Source: Mordavella massiliensis
GTDB lineage: Bacteria > Bacillota > Clostridia > Lachnospirales > Lachnospiraceae
DNA length: 64,000 bases
Direction of reading: 5' to 3'
Assembly (NCBI RefSeq): GCF_016901695.1
Contig: NZ_JACJKS010000005.1
Location: 62,001-126,000 of the forward strand
Positions 15,639 through 25,253 of this stretch are shown in pieces. The position numbers and the translations under genes were made by a program. Within the stretch, counting starts at the first letter, position 1. Each line of letters begins with the position of its first letter. The notes beneath the pieces are model-generated. The model was not told the origin of the DNA. It saw only the letters and a program-made list of their open reading frames with translations, and searched no databases.

Positions 15639-18299
15639 ATGAGCCAGAATCTGGAAAAGACCTACAATCCAAAACAAATCGAATCAAAGTTATATGAGAA
15701 GTGGTGTGAGAGCAAGTATTTTCACGCGGAAGTGGACCGCAGCCGGAAGCCCTTTACGACGGTTATGCCGCCTCCGAACATCACCGGCAAGCTGCACATG
15801 GGGCATGCCCTCGACAATACGCTGCAGGACATCCTCATCCGCTACAAGAGGATGCAGGGCTACAACGCGCTCTGGATCCCGGGGACAGACCACGCGGCCA
15901 TCTCCACAGAGGTGAAGGTGACGAACCAGCTCAAGGAGGAGGGCATCGACAAGAAGGAACTCGGCAGGGAGAAATTCCTGGAGCGGACCTGGCAGTGGAA
16001 GGAAGAGTACGCCGGCACCATCGAGGGACAGCTCAAGAAGCTGGGCGTGTCCTGCGACTGGGACAGGGAGCGGTTCACCATGGACGAGGGCTGCTCCAGG
16101 GCCGTGGAGGAAGTGTTCATCAGCCTGTACGAGAATGGCTATATCTACAAGGGATCCAGGATCATCAACTGGTGCCCGGTCTGCAAGACGTCCCTGTCTG
16201 ACGCAGAGGTGGAGCATGAGGAGCAGGAGGGACACTTCTGGCATATCAAGTACCCCATCGTGGGGACCGATCAGTATCTGGAGATCGCGACGACGCGTCC
16301 GGAGACGATGCTGGGCGACACGGCCATCGCCGTGCACCCGGATGACGAGAGATACAAAGACCTCGTGGGGAAGAAATGTCTGCTCCCCCTGACAGACCGG
16401 GAGATCCCCATCGTGGCGGACTACTACGTGGACCGGGAGTTCGGGACCGGAGCGGTGAAGATCACGCCGGCTCACGACCCCAACGACTTTGAGGTGGGCA
16501 AGCGCCATAACCTGCCGGAGATCAATGTCATGAACGACGACGCCACCATCAATGAACAGTACGGCGGCAAATACGCGGGCATGGACCGCTACGAGGCCAG
16601 GGAGGCCATGGTGAAGGACCTGGAGGAGCAGGGATACCTTGTGAAGGTGGAGCCCCACTCCCACAACGTAGGAACCCATGACCGCTGCCACACGACGGTG
16701 GAGCCCCTTGTAAAGCAGCAGTGGTTCGTAAAGATGGACGAGCTCGCGAAGCCGGCCATCGAGGCGATCCGGAACGGGGATCTGAAATTTGTCCCGGAGC
16801 GGTTTGACAAGATCTATCTCCACTGGCTGGAGAACATCCGCGACTGGTGCATTTCCCGCCAGATCTGGTGGGGACACCGGATCCCGGCCTACTACTGCGA
16901 CGAGTGCGGGGAGGTGGTCGTGTCCAGAGGCATGCCGGAGAAATGCCCGAAGTGCGGCTGCACCCATTTCACCCAGGATGAGGATACGCTGGACACCTGG
17001 TTCAGTTCCGCCCTGTGGCCCTTCTCCACGCTGGGATGGCCGCAGAAGAGCGAGGACTTCGACTACTTCTATCCCACGGACGTGCTGGTGACCGGCTATG
17101 ACATCATCTTCTTCTGGGTCATCCGCATGGTGTTCTCCGGATACGCCCACACCGGGAAATGCCCCTTCCACACGGTGTTCATCCACGGGCTTGTGCGGGA
17201 TTCCCTGGGCCGCAAGATGAGCAAATCCTTAGGGAACGGCATCGACCCGCTGGAGATCATCGACAGGTACGGCGCGGACGCCCTGCGCATGACCCTGGTG
17301 ACAGGCAACGCGCCGGGCAACGATATGCGCTTCTATAACGAGAGAGTGGAGGCGAGCCGGAACTTTGCCAATAAAGTGTGGAACGCATCCCGGTTCATCC
17401 TCATGAACATGGAAGGCAAAGAGATCACGGAGCCGGACCTTGCAGATCTGCTTCCCGCGGACTGCTGGATCCTGTCCAAATGCAATACACTGATCCGCGA
17501 AATGACGGAGAACATGGACAAGTTCGAGCTGGGCATCGCCCTTCAGAAAGTCTATGACTTTATCTGGGACGAGTTCTGCGACTGGTATATCGAGTTCGTC
17601 AAGCAGAGGATGTACGACGCGGATGAGGATCCCGCCTCTGCGAACAAGGCGCTGTGGGTGCTCCGGGAAGTGCTGAAGAACGCGCTGAAGCTGCTCCATC
17701 CGTTCATGCCCTTCGTGACAGAGGAGATCTACAGCAAGCTGATCCCGGAGGAGGAGTCCCTGATGATGTCTGACTGGCCTGTGTACAGGAAGGAGTGGGA
17801 GTTCCCCCAGGCGGAGAATGTGGTGGAGCACGTAAAGCTCCTGGCCGGCGGCGTGCGGAACATCCGCTCGGAGATGAACGTGCCTGCGGACAGAAAGATC
17901 AAGATCTGTGTGGTGAGCGAGGATCAGGAGCTCCTGGACGGCTTCCGGATGCTGGAGGACGCGGTGCTCCGCCTGGCAAAGGCATCCGACTTCACCGTGC
18001 AGCAGGATAAGGCGGGAATCCCGCAGGATGCCATGTCTGTGGTGATCCCGGATGCGACGGCCTACCTGCCCCTGGAAGATATGATCGACTTTGACCAGGA
18101 GATCGAGCGCCTGACGAAAGAGGAGGCCCGCCTGACAAAGGAGATCGCCCGCTCGAACGGCATGCTCGGCAATGAGAAATTCATAAGCAAAGCCCCCGCT
18201 GCCAAAGTGCAGGAGGAGAGGGAGAAGCTGGAGAAATATGAGCAGATGATGGCGCAGGTGAAGGACCGTCTGGCATCCCTGCGCGCGAAGATGGCATAG
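15639..18299 (+). CDS. valS: Valyl-tRNA synthetase
   Basis: An 886-residue class I synthetase, the normal bacterial ValRS length. It has the HIGH-type motif [10 protein letters not shown], an editing (CP1) domain with [20 protein letters not shown], a Cys-rich zinc site ([17 protein letters not shown]), the motif [14 protein letters not shown] and a C-terminal coiled-coil arm ([24 protein letters not shown]). Start at ATG behind gaggaggaacaac; the ATG at 15618 has no SD. It charges tRNA-Val. Expression is controlled by the T-box upstream. Confidence 0.97.
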   Translation: MSQNLEKTYNPKQIESKLYEKWCESKYFHAEVDRSRKPFTTVMPPPNITGKLHMGHALDNTLQDILIRYKRMQGYNALWIPGTDHAAISTEVKVTNQLKEEGIDKKELGREKFLERTWQWKEEYAGTIEGQLKKLGVSCDWDRERFTMDEGCSRAVEEVFISLYENGYIYKGSRIINWCPVCKTSLSDAEVEHEEQEGHFWHIKYPIVGTDQYLEIATTRPETMLGDTAIAVHPDDERYKDLVGKKCLLPLTDREIPIVADYYVDREFGTGAVKITPAHDPNDFEVGKRHNLPEINVMNDDATINEQYGGKYAGMDRYEAREAMVKDLEEQGYLVKVEPHSHNVGTHDRCHTTVEPLVKQQWFVKMDELAKPAIEAIRNGDLKFVPERFDKIYLHWLENIRDWCISRQIWWGHRIPAYYCDECGEVVVSRGMPEKCPKCGCTHFTQDEDTLDTWFSSALWPFSTLGWPQKSEDFDYFYPTDVLVTGYDIIFFWVIRMVFSGYAHTGKCPFHTVFIHGLVRDSLGRKMSKSLGNGIDPLEIIDRYGADALRMTLVTGNAPGNDMRFYNERVEASRNFANKVWNASRFILMNMEGKEITEPDLADLLPADCWILSKCNTLIREMTENMDKFELGIALQKVYDFIWDEFCDWYIEFVKQRMYDADEDPASANKALWVLREVLKNALKLLHPFMPFVTEEIYSKLIPEEESLMMSDWPVYRKEWEFPQAENVVEHVKLLAGGVRNIRSEMNVPADRKIKICVVSEDQELLDGFRMLEDAVLRLAKASDFTVQQDKAGIPQDAMSVVIPDATAYLPLEDMIDFDQEIERLTKEEARLTKEIARSNGMLGNEKFISKAPAAKVQEEREKLEKYEQMMAQVKDRLASLRAKMA

Positions 18300-18357
18300 A
18301 AGCGCTGCGAAGCGTTCGGACCGCAGCCTCCTTACCGATCAAAGGAAAGGGTTGACA

Positions 18358-20571
18358 ATGAAAAAGATCCATTTGAAAAAGCCGGATGTAAAAGGGACGC
18401 TTCACCGGATCCGGCATTTGAAAAAAGAGGATATCATCGAGTGGCACCGGGCGGGCAAAGAGCGCCGGGAGAGGATCCTGGAGGCCCGCCGCAACGGGCC
18501 CTTCGCCCGGAAGATGAAGCCGGTGTATGCGTTTATGAACCGCTTTTCACTGGTGTTCCACGCCCTGCTGGCCTGCCTGATCAATTTCGTGATCGAGGCC
18601 ATATCCAGACACTCGGCGTTTGAGGCGTGGGAGTATATGGTGGGATCGCCGCTTGTATTTCTGTACAACGCGTTCATGATCTTTCTGACGTTCACCGTGG
18701 TGTACCTGGTGCGGCGGCGCGTGTTCGCCCGCATTGTCATCAGCGTGCTCTGGCTTGTGCTGGGCGTGGCCAACGGCTACATGCTGATGGTCCGCGTGAC
18801 GCCTTTCAACGCCCAGGACCTGAAGGCGGCGGGAGAAGGGCTGGCGCTTATCAACAACTATTTTGAACCGATGGAGCTTGTGCTGGTGATCATCGGCCTG
18901 GCGGCGGTCATCGTGTGGAGCGTGTCCATGTGGAGGCGTGGCGGCCAGTTCGAGGGAAAGATGCACCGCATCCTGGCCCTCGTGGGCGTGGCGGCCTGCT
19001 TCGGGGCGTATACCTTCGTCTCCCAGGCGGCGCTCGACAAGCGGGTCGTCTCCAACTACTTCGGAAACATTGCCTTTGCCTACGAGGACTACGGGCTGCC
19101 CTACTGCTTCATGGCCAGCCTGTTCAACACGGGCATCGACGAGCCAAACGGCTACAGCGAGGAGACGATGGAGGAGATCAGCGGAGGCGGGGAGATCACA
19201 AAGTGCGAGACGGGACGGGCAAAGGAAGCCCTGCCCAATGTGATCTTCATCCAGCTTGAGTCCTACTTTGATGTGGAGGAGGCGGAGTTCTTTACGACTT
19301 CGGAAGATGCCTGCCCCAACCTCCACGCCATGTTTGACAACTATTCCAGCGGGTACTTCAAAGTGCCGTCCGTGGGAGCCGGGACGGCCAACACGGAGTT
19401 TGAGGTGCTCACCGGCATGAATATGCGCTACTTCGGACCGGGGGAATACCCCTACAAGACGATCGTCAAGTTCCAGCCCACGGAGAGCGCGGCAACAGCT
19501 TTCTCCGCCCTCGGCTACGGCACCCACGCGGCCCACAACAACGGCGGCAACTTCTACAGCAGGGCCAGGGTGTACAATGAGATGGGATTTGACTCCTTCA
19601 CGAGCAAGGAGTTCATGAATATCCTGCAGACAACGGAGAACGGCTGGTCCAAGGACGAGATCCTGATCCAGCACATCCTGGACGCCATGGATACGACTGA
19701 GCAGCAGGATTTTGTGTTCGGCGTCAGCGTGCAGGGACACGGGGACTATCCGGAGGAGCAGATCATCGAGAACCCGCGGATCAAAGTGGAGGGGATCGAG
19801 GACGAGGGCCTGAAGAACAAGTGGGAGTACTACGTGAACCAGGTGTACGAGATGGACAAGTTCGCCGGGGATCTGGTGAAAGCCATCGAGGAGAGAGGCG
19901 AGCCGACTGTTATCGTGTTCTACGGCGACCATCTGCCGACCATGGGACTGGAGGCGGAGGATCTGAAGAGCCGCTACCTCTACAATACAAACTATGTGAT
20001 CTGGGACAACATCGGGCTTCCCAAGGAGGACAGGAACATCCCGTCCTACCAGATCATGGCGGACGTGCTGGAGCGGCTGGACATCCACTCCGGCACAGTG
20101 TTCAACTACCATCAGGAGCGCAGGCAGACGAAGAACTATCTGGCCGACCTGGAGCTTCTGCAGTACGACATCATGTACGGGGAGCAGTATGTCTACAACG
20201 GCAACCCGCCCATCACGGAAGGGCATATGCAGATGGGCGTGAAGGATGTGAAGATCACAGACCTTGTGCCCAAGCTGGATGAAGGCTACAGCCTGTACGG
20301 GGAGAACTTCACGAAGAACAGCAGGGTCTATGTGAACGGGGACCGGCAGAAGAGCACCTTCCTCAACAACACGAGGATCGAGCTGCCTGAGACAACGCTT
20401 GCGGACGGCGATGTGGTGACTGTGAGCCAGGTCGGATCCAGCAATACGATCTTTCGGACATCCTGCGAGTATGTGTACCAGGACGGTGCGCTCACAGAGG
20501 TGCCGGGCACCGGAAGCGCGGACCAGGAGGGCGTATCCTGGGTTGTGGCGAACGGGGAAGAGGAAGAGTGA
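18358..20571 (+). CDS. LTA synthase-family phosphoglycerol transferase
   Basis: About 737 residues. Five membrane segments fill residues about 60-235. A sulfatase-fold external domain follows with NVIFIQLESYFD, the nucleophile-region GAGTANTEFEVLTG, VSVQGHGDYP and YGDHLPTMG, all features of lipoteichoic-acid synthases. After about residue 615 is an extra beta-rich segment (VKITDLVPKLDEGYSLYGENF) resembling an IPT/TIG-like fold, not part of classical LtaS. Start ATG behind aaaggaaagggttgac. It probably polymerises or transfers glycerol-phosphate on membrane glycolipid. Confidence 0.9.
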   Translation: MKKIHLKKPDVKGTLHRIRHLKKEDIIEWHRAGKERRERILEARRNGPFARKMKPVYAFMNRFSLVFHALLACLINFVIEAISRHSAFEAWEYMVGSPLVFLYNAFMIFLTFTVVYLVRRRVFARIVISVLWLVLGVANGYMLMVRVTPFNAQDLKAAGEGLALINNYFEPMELVLVIIGLAAVIVWSVSMWRRGGQFEGKMHRILALVGVAACFGAYTFVSQAALDKRVVSNYFGNIAFAYEDYGLPYCFMASLFNTGIDEPNGYSEETMEEISGGGEITKCETGRAKEALPNVIFIQLESYFDVEEAEFFTTSEDACPNLHAMFDNYSSGYFKVPSVGAGTANTEFEVLTGMNMRYFGPGEYPYKTIVKFQPTESAATAFSALGYGTHAAHNNGGNFYSRARVYNEMGFDSFTSKEFMNILQTTENGWSKDEILIQHILDAMDTTEQQDFVFGVSVQGHGDYPEEQIIENPRIKVEGIEDEGLKNKWEYYVNQVYEMDKFAGDLVKAIEERGEPTVIVFYGDHLPTMGLEAEDLKSRYLYNTNYVIWDNIGLPKEDRNIPSYQIMADVLERLDIHSGTVFNYHQERRQTKNYLADLELLQYDIMYGEQYVYNGNPPITEGHMQMGVKDVKITDLVPKLDEGYSLYGENFTKNSRVYVNGDRQKSTFLNNTRIELPETTLADGDVVTVSQVGSSNTIFRTSCEYVYQDGALTEVPGTGSADQEGVSWVVANGEEEE

Positions 20572-20572
20572 T

Positions 20573-21898
20573 ATGACGTATGAAGAGGCCGCGGCCTATA
20601 TTGAAGGGATCCCGAGATTTACGAAGAAGCACGACCTGTCCTACGTGGCGGATTTCCTGGCAAGACTGGGCAATCCCGGGGCGGACAGCCAGGTGATCCA
20701 CGTGGCGGGGACCAACGGGAAAGGCTCCGTGTGCGCCTACATGCGCGCCGTGCTCCTGGCGATGGGAAAGCGGACCGGCTTTTTTACATCCCCCCATCTG
20801 ATCCGGCTGAACGAGCGGATCGTGATCGGGGATGATGAGATCGGGGACGAAGAGTTTCTCGCCGTCTTCCGGCAGGTGAAGGAGACAGTGGATGGGATGG
20901 CAGAGGAAGGGCTGTCCCATCCTTCCTATTTTGAATTTCTCTTCGGCATGGCCATGCTGGCGTTCGGGCGGGCCGGCGCGGAGTATATCATCCTGGAGAC
21001 GGGGCTTGGCGGCCGGCTGGACGCCACCAGCGCGGTGCCGCATCCGGCGGTCACCGTCATCACGTCCATCAGTCTGGACCACACGGCGTACCTGGGGAAC
21101 ACGGTGGAGGAGATCGCCGCAGAGAAGGCCGGCATCATCAGGGAGGGCGTGCCCGTCGTGTTCGACGGGACGGACCCGCGCGCCGCGAAGGTGATAGAAG
21201 AGCAGGCGGCCAGGCTGCATGCGGCGTGTAGAAAGCTTGGGAAAAATGCGTACGAAATCCGGGAAATTACAAGGAAACATATTGCTTTTTCCAGGGGCAG
21301 TGCGTATGATAGAAATGATCTTTGGACGATCAGCGGCTGCGGCGTGTACCAGGCCATGAACGCCTCCCTTGCGCTGACAGCGCTGGAGATCCTGTTCCCG
21401 GAGGCGGGGGAGAGGGATCCGGCCGTGTGGAAGAAGGCCCTCGCGTCTGTCGTCTGGGAGGGGCGGATGGAAGAGATCCGTCCGGGGATCTTCCTGGACG
21501 GGGCCCACAATCCGGGAGCCGCGCAGGCATTTGCGGACACGCTGGAAGCGCTCGGTGAAGAAAGTCCGGTGCTCCTGTTTTCCGCCGTGTCGGACAAGGA
21601 ATATGAGAAGATAGCCGACATCCTGTGCGGCAGGGTGAAGGCGGGACTGTATATCATAACGCAGATCCAGGACGCCAGGGGCGTCCCGGCCCGGGAGCTG
21701 GGACGTATCTTCCGGGAGCGGACAGACAGCCCTGTGCTGGTGGAGCCGGACCCGGCGCGCGCCCTTGCGGCCGCTGTGTCGAACCGGCGCGGGCGCAGGA
21801 TCTACTGTCTCGGATCCCTCTATCTGATCGGGGAGCTGAAGCGCATCCTGACAGAGCAGGGAGACTGCGTACAGAGGAGGTTGAAAGATCGATGCTGA
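20573..21898 (+). CDS. folC: Folylpolyglutamate synthase/dihydrofolate synthase
   Basis: A 441-residue Mur-ligase-family protein. N-terminal RFTKKHDLSYVADFLARLGNP, P-loop HVAGTNGKGSVCAYM, SPHLIRLNERI, ETGLGGRLDAT and SISLDHTAYLG are characteristic of FolC; the C-terminal domain has FLDGAHNPGAA. It adds glutamate to folates (and perhaps to dihydropteroate). Start ATG one base after the previous stop with gaagaggaagag as SD. Confidence 0.95.
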   Translation: MTYEEAAAYIEGIPRFTKKHDLSYVADFLARLGNPGADSQVIHVAGTNGKGSVCAYMRAVLLAMGKRTGFFTSPHLIRLNERIVIGDDEIGDEEFLAVFRQVKETVDGMAEEGLSHPSYFEFLFGMAMLAFGRAGAEYIILETGLGGRLDATSAVPHPAVTVITSISLDHTAYLGNTVEEIAAEKAGIIREGVPVVFDGTDPRAAKVIEEQAARLHAACRKLGKNAYEIREITRKHIAFSRGSAYDRNDLWTISGCGVYQAMNASLALTALEILFPEAGERDPAVWKKALASVVWEGRMEEIRPGIFLDGAHNPGAAQAFADTLEALGEESPVLLFSAVSDKEYEKIADILCGRVKAGLYIITQIQDARGVPARELGRIFRERTDSPVLVEPDPARALAAAVSNRRGRRIYCLGSLYLIGELKRILTEQGDCVQRRLKDRC

Positions 21899-22035
21899 AC
21901 TATGAAGAGGAACTGAAGAAATTCCAGCCAAGCGTGGAAGTGGAAGATATAGAGGACGCGGTATATCAGGAAGATCTGACGGATATGAGTGATATCCTGC
22001 GGGAGATGATCGAGCAGACAAACAACAGCAAATAG
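21892..22035 (+). CDS. 47-residue acidic protein, unknown
   Basis: MLNYEEELKKFQPSVEVEDI then DAVYQEDLTDMSDILREMIEQ; strongly acidic and helical, with a good SD (agaggaggttgaaag) before ATG 21892. It overlaps the folC stop by 7 bp and precedes the TPR gene by 13 bases, so it is part of the same transcript. I recognise no domain. The clear SD and operon position support a real gene. Confidence 0.6.
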   Translation: MLNYEEELKKFQPSVEVEDIEDAVYQEDLTDMSDILREMIEQTNNSK

Positions 22036-22048
22036 ATACGGGGTTTAT

Positions 22049-23431
22049 ATGGAGTATACACAGAAACTGGTGTATCAGTCCAACTACTGGTACAACGACG
22101 GTCTAAAGAGGGCCAGGATCAGGGATATGTCCGGAGCGGTCACGTCCCTGAAGAAGAGCCTTCAGTATAACAGGGAAAACATCGCGGCGAGAAATCTTCT
22201 CGGGCTTGTCTACTACGGGCGGGGAGAGGTCGGGGAGGCGCTCGTGGAGTGGATCCTCAGCAAGAACTTCCAGTCCCATGAGAACATCGCCAATTATTAT
22301 ATCAAGAAACTGCAGGAGAATCCGACAGAGCTGGAGCAGGTGAACCAGGCGATCCGCAAGTTCAACCAGAGCCTTGCCTACTGTTACCAGGACGGGGAGG
22401 ACCTGGCTGTCATCCAACTGAAGAAGGTGGTGGCGGAGCACCCATCCTTCCTGAAGGCCTGGCAGCTTTTGTCCCTTCTGTACCTCCACACGGAGCAGTA
22501 CGGGAAGGCGCGGCACACTCTCAGGGAGGCCCACAGGCTTGACACGACCAACGACATCACCCTGCGCTACATGCACGAGATGAATGAGCTGCGCAGGAAC
22601 AGGGCCGTGCGGCAGGCCGAGAAGGAGGGGAAGAAGGAGAAGCCCCAGACGGTCACATACAACATCGGAAACGAGACGATCATCCAGCCGGCCTCCGGCG
22701 GGATGAAGGAGAATGCCGGCCTCATGACCATCGTGAACATTGTGATCGGGCTCCTGGTGGGCGTGGCGTTCATGTGGTTCCTGATTATGCCGGCGGTGAA
22801 CAGCTCCACCGCCAGGAAGACGAACCAGGAGGCACGGGAGTTCAGCAACCAGATCGCGGAGCAGAAGGCGCAGATCAGCGCCCTGCAGACGGAGCTGGAG
22901 AGCTACCGCGCCGACAGCGAGGCGACGCAGAGCGCGCAGCAGGCGGCGGCTTCCACGAAGGACAGCTATGAGATCATCATGAACATGTACGACCATTATC
23001 TGGCGTCTGACATGAGCGATTCCGCCATGGTGGAGGAACTTCTGAAGGTCAACCCGGATTCCCTGGGAACCCTGGGACGGGAGCAGTATGACACCATGAC
23101 GGGGGAGATCTATGACCGGTATTGCGAGACGCTCTACTACACGGCGCTGGAGAACTACGACGCGGCCAACTACGCGGACGCCATCGCGAACCTGAACACC
23201 GTGATGCAGATGAACGCGGGCTACGACGACGGCCAGGCCATGTGGCTTTTGGCCCGGTCCTACGAAGCGTCCGGCGATACACAGAATGCGGCCTCCTGGA
23301 CCGAGCGGGTGCAGACGGAATACCCGGATATCGATACCACGGCAGACCCGCAGCAGGACAGCGGGGAGGAAGATACGTGGGACGATGAGGACGGCTGGTA
23401 TGAGGAGGAGAGCTGGGACGAGTGGGAGTAG
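22049..23431 (+). CDS. TPR membrane protein
   Basis: A 460-residue protein. The cytoplasmic N-terminal part (1-200) carries TPR-like helices (LKKSLQYNRENIAARNLLGLVYYGRGEVGEAL; KARHTLREAHRLDTTND). One membrane segment is at about 230-252 (IVNIVIGLLVGVAFMWFLI). A coiled coil follows (about 260-300), then another TPR-like part (NYADAIANLNTVMQMNAGYDDGQAMWLLARSY) and a very acidic, Trp-rich tail. It is probably a scaffold at the membrane; its partners are unknown. Confidence 0.75.
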   Translation: MEYTQKLVYQSNYWYNDGLKRARIRDMSGAVTSLKKSLQYNRENIAARNLLGLVYYGRGEVGEALVEWILSKNFQSHENIANYYIKKLQENPTELEQVNQAIRKFNQSLAYCYQDGEDLAVIQLKKVVAEHPSFLKAWQLLSLLYLHTEQYGKARHTLREAHRLDTTNDITLRYMHEMNELRRNRAVRQAEKEGKKEKPQTVTYNIGNETIIQPASGGMKENAGLMTIVNIVIGLLVGVAFMWFLIMPAVNSSTARKTNQEAREFSNQIAEQKAQISALQTELESYRADSEATQSAQQAAASTKDSYEIIMNMYDHYLASDMSDSAMVEELLKVNPDSLGTLGREQYDTMTGEIYDRYCETLYYTALENYDAANYADAIANLNTVMQMNAGYDDGQAMWLLARSYEASGDTQNAASWTERVQTEYPDIDTTADPQQDSGEEDTWDDEDGWYEEESWDEWE

Positions 23432-23468
23432 GATCCGCGTCCCGGACAATAGAAAAGGATACAAAAGA

Positions 23469-23503
23469 GAAGGATATGCGAAACGGCATGTCCTTCTTTT
23501 TTT
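23469..23503 (+). terminator. Intrinsic terminator before spoIIAA
   Basis: GAAGGATATGC (23469-23479) pairs with GCATGTCCTTC (23486-23496) and is followed by a run of T to 23503. It ends the valS-to-TPR group. Only 21 bases separate it from the spoIIAA start, leaving little room for a downstream promoter. Confidence 0.85.
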
Positions 23504-23524
23504 GTCAGATAGGAGGAATCAGAA

Positions 23525-23836
23525 TTGAAGTATCAGGTACAGGAGAACTGTCTCACCATCTTCCTGCCGGAAGATGTGGACCACCACAATGCGGAGGAGA
23601 TCCGGAGGGAGGCGGACCGGCTCATCGACAGGGAGCATATCCGCTACGTCATCTTTGACTTTGCGGACACCGGCTTTATGGACAGCTCGGGGATCGGAGT
23701 CATCATGGGGCGCTACCGCAAGGTGTACATGATGGGGGGAGAAGTGTGCGCCGTGCACGCGAGCGAGAGGATGAAGAAGATCCTCACCATGTCGGGCGTG
23801 ATGAAGATAATGCAGATCTATGAGGAGGATAAATAG
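23525..23836 (+). CDS. spoIIAA: Anti-sigma F factor antagonist SpoIIAA
   Basis: A 103-residue STAS-domain protein. MDSSGIGVIMGRY carries the serine phosphorylated by SpoIIAB. Unphosphorylated SpoIIAA frees sigma F in the forespore. The start is TTG behind taggaggaatcagaa. The stop lies one base before the spoIIAB start, the usual spoIIA order. Confidence 0.95.
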   Translation: MKYQVQENCLTIFLPEDVDHHNAEEIRREADRLIDREHIRYVIFDFADTGFMDSSGIGVIMGRYRKVYMMGGEVCAVHASERMKKILTMSGVMKIMQIYEEDK

Positions 23837-23837
23837 C

Positions 23838-24305
23838 ATGGAACATGTAGGGGATGTGACAAATGAGATGGAGCTTACCTTCGACAGCCACTCGTCCAAT
23901 GAGGCCTTCGCGCGGGTGACCGTGGCCGCCTTTATGACGCAGCTCAATCCCACGGTGGAGGAGGTGGCGGATGTGAAGACAGCCGTGTCCGAGGCGGTGA
24001 CCAACGCCATCATACACGGCTACGAAAACAGGCGCAGGAAAGTACATATCCGGGCGTGGACAGAGGGGAAGAGCCTGTATCTGGAAGTGTCCGACGAGGG
24101 GGTTGGCATCCCGGACATCCGGAAAGCCATGGAGCCGCTTTTTACGACCCGGCCGGAACTGGAGCGCTCGGGCATGGGCTTTTCCTTTATGGAGGCGTTC
24201 ATGGACGAGCTGGAAGTGGAATCGGAGCCGGGCAGGGGGACGACCGTGCGGATGCGCAAGGAGGTCGGAAGAGGAAGGGATCTATGGACCACACAATCGC
24301 TTTGA
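23838..24305 (+). CDS. spoIIAB: Anti-sigma F factor / serine kinase SpoIIAB
   Basis: A 155-residue GHKL-fold kinase. The N-box is SEAVTNAIIHGYE and the G1/G2 region DEGVGIPDIRKAMEPLFTT with ERSGMGFSFMEAFMDEL. It binds sigma F and phosphorylates SpoIIAA. ATG follows tgaggaggataaatagc. It overlaps sigF by 22 bp. Confidence 0.95.
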   Translation: MEHVGDVTNEMELTFDSHSSNEAFARVTVAAFMTQLNPTVEEVADVKTAVSEAVTNAIIHGYENRRRKVHIRAWTEGKSLYLEVSDEGVGIPDIRKAMEPLFTTRPELERSGMGFSFMEAFMDELEVESEPGRGTTVRMRKEVGRGRDLWTTQSL

Positions 24306-24997
24306 TACAGAGGTCTCACGAGGGGGATGAGGAGGCGAAAGCACAGCTTGTGGAGGAAAATACGGGGCTGATCTGGTGCATTGTGAAGCGGTTCCGGGGC
24401 AGGGGGACGGAGGCGGAGGATCTCTTTCAGATCGGAAGCATCGGACTTCTGAAAGCCATTGACAAATTCGACCTCTCGTATGACGTCCGGTTTTCCACTT
24501 ACGCGGTGCCTATGATATCCGGGGAGATCAAGCGCTTCCTCCGGGACGACGGCATGATCAAGGTGAGCCGTTCCCTGAAGGAAACGGCCGTGCGGGCCTG
24601 CGCCTGCCGGGACCGGCTGCGGGAGGAGACGGGGCGGGAGCCCTCTGTGGAGGAGGTGGCCGCCCTGGCGGGCGTGGAGCCCCAGGAGCTGATGCAGGCG
24701 CTGGATGCGGGCGCCCAGGTGGAGTCGCTGCACCGGACCGTCGGACAGAAGGACGGGCGGGAGATCCGGCTCCTCGACCGGCTGGAAGAGCGGGAGGACC
24801 GGGAGGAGAAACTCCTGGACCGCATGCTCCTCGCCCGGCTTTTGGAGGAGCTTGGGGCGCAGGAGAGGCAGCTCATCTACCTGCGCTATTTTGCGGAGAG
24901 GACCCAGAGCGAAGTGGGGAAGATGCTGGGCATCTCCCAGGTGCAGGTGTCCAGGATGGAGAAGAAGATCCTGGAGAAAATGCGCGAAAAAATCTGA
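24284..24997 (+). CDS. sigF: RNA polymerase sporulation sigma factor F
   Basis: A 237-residue sigma-70 protein with region 2 (GLIWCIVKRFRGRGTEAEDLFQIGSIGLLKAIDKFD and RFSTYAVPMISGEIKRFLRDD) and region 4 (ERQLIYLRYFAERTQSEVGKMLGISQVQVSRMEKKIL). The start is an internal ATG at 24284 (gaggaagggatct as SD) overlapping spoIIAB. It directs early forespore transcription after asymmetric division. Confidence 0.95.
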   Translation: MDHTIALIQRSHEGDEEAKAQLVEENTGLIWCIVKRFRGRGTEAEDLFQIGSIGLLKAIDKFDLSYDVRFSTYAVPMISGEIKRFLRDDGMIKVSRSLKETAVRACACRDRLREETGREPSVEEVAALAGVEPQELMQALDAGAQVESLHRTVGQKDGREIRLLDRLEEREDREEKLLDRMLLARLLEELGAQERQLIYLRYFAERTQSEVGKMLGISQVQVSRMEKKILEKMREKI

Positions 24998-25014
24998 AAA
25001 AGGCACGCCGGCAT

Positions 25015-25044
25015 GTATAGTTTCCAGAGGCGGGATCCATACTA
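25015..25044 (+). promoter_or_regulatory. Sigma-G (or F) promoter of the spoVA operon
   Basis: GTATA (25015-25019) and CATACTA (25038-25044) are separated by 18 bases, matching the forespore sigma-G consensus as known from Bacillus subtilis (GHATR, 18, CATNHTA). It sits 33 bases upstream of the first gene of the spoVA group. This agrees with late forespore expression of spoVA. Confidence 0.8.
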
Positions 25045-25076
25045 ACTGTGAGACAGCAAAAAAAGGAGGAGACAGT

Positions 25077-25253
25077 ATGGATCAGGCGAGGAAAAAAATC
25101 CGGGCGTGCCTTCTTGCCGTGACGGCGCTTGCCGTGCTCCTGGGGGCAGTCTGGTATGTGCAGGATACGCTGGACAGTGTGGATGTGACGGAGGGGACCC
25201 TCGTGTACCTGGACGGGGGCGCATCTGACCTATGGACGGCACAGTCTATCTAA
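25077..25253 (+). CDS. 58-residue membrane peptide heading the spoVA operon
   Basis: A short protein beginning MDQARKKIRACLLAVTALAV with one hydrophobic segment (about residues 9-27) and a short acidic exterior part. It has the best SD of the operon (aaaaggaggagacagt) and is the first gene after the sigma-G-type promoter. It overlaps spoVAA by 22 bases. I recognise no family. It could be a small forespore membrane protein, or the upstream part of a SpoVAA split by a frame change. Confidence 0.6.
   Translation: MDQARKKIRACLLAVTALAVLLGAVWYVQDTLDSVDVTEGTLVYLDGGASDLWTAQSI

Noticed and set aside
15690-17186. 498-residue open frame on the minus strand
   Set aside because: It lies wholly inside valS, has no SD and shows no recognisable domain; it is a by-product of GC-rich codon use.
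18547-20226. 559-residue open frame on the minus strand inside the LTA synthase gene
   Set aside because: Antisense to a well-supported gene; His/Val/Leu-rich composition typical of shadow frames.
20492-22021. 509-residue minus-strand frame over folC
   Set aside because: Antisense to folC, no SD, Pro/Arg-rich without domain.
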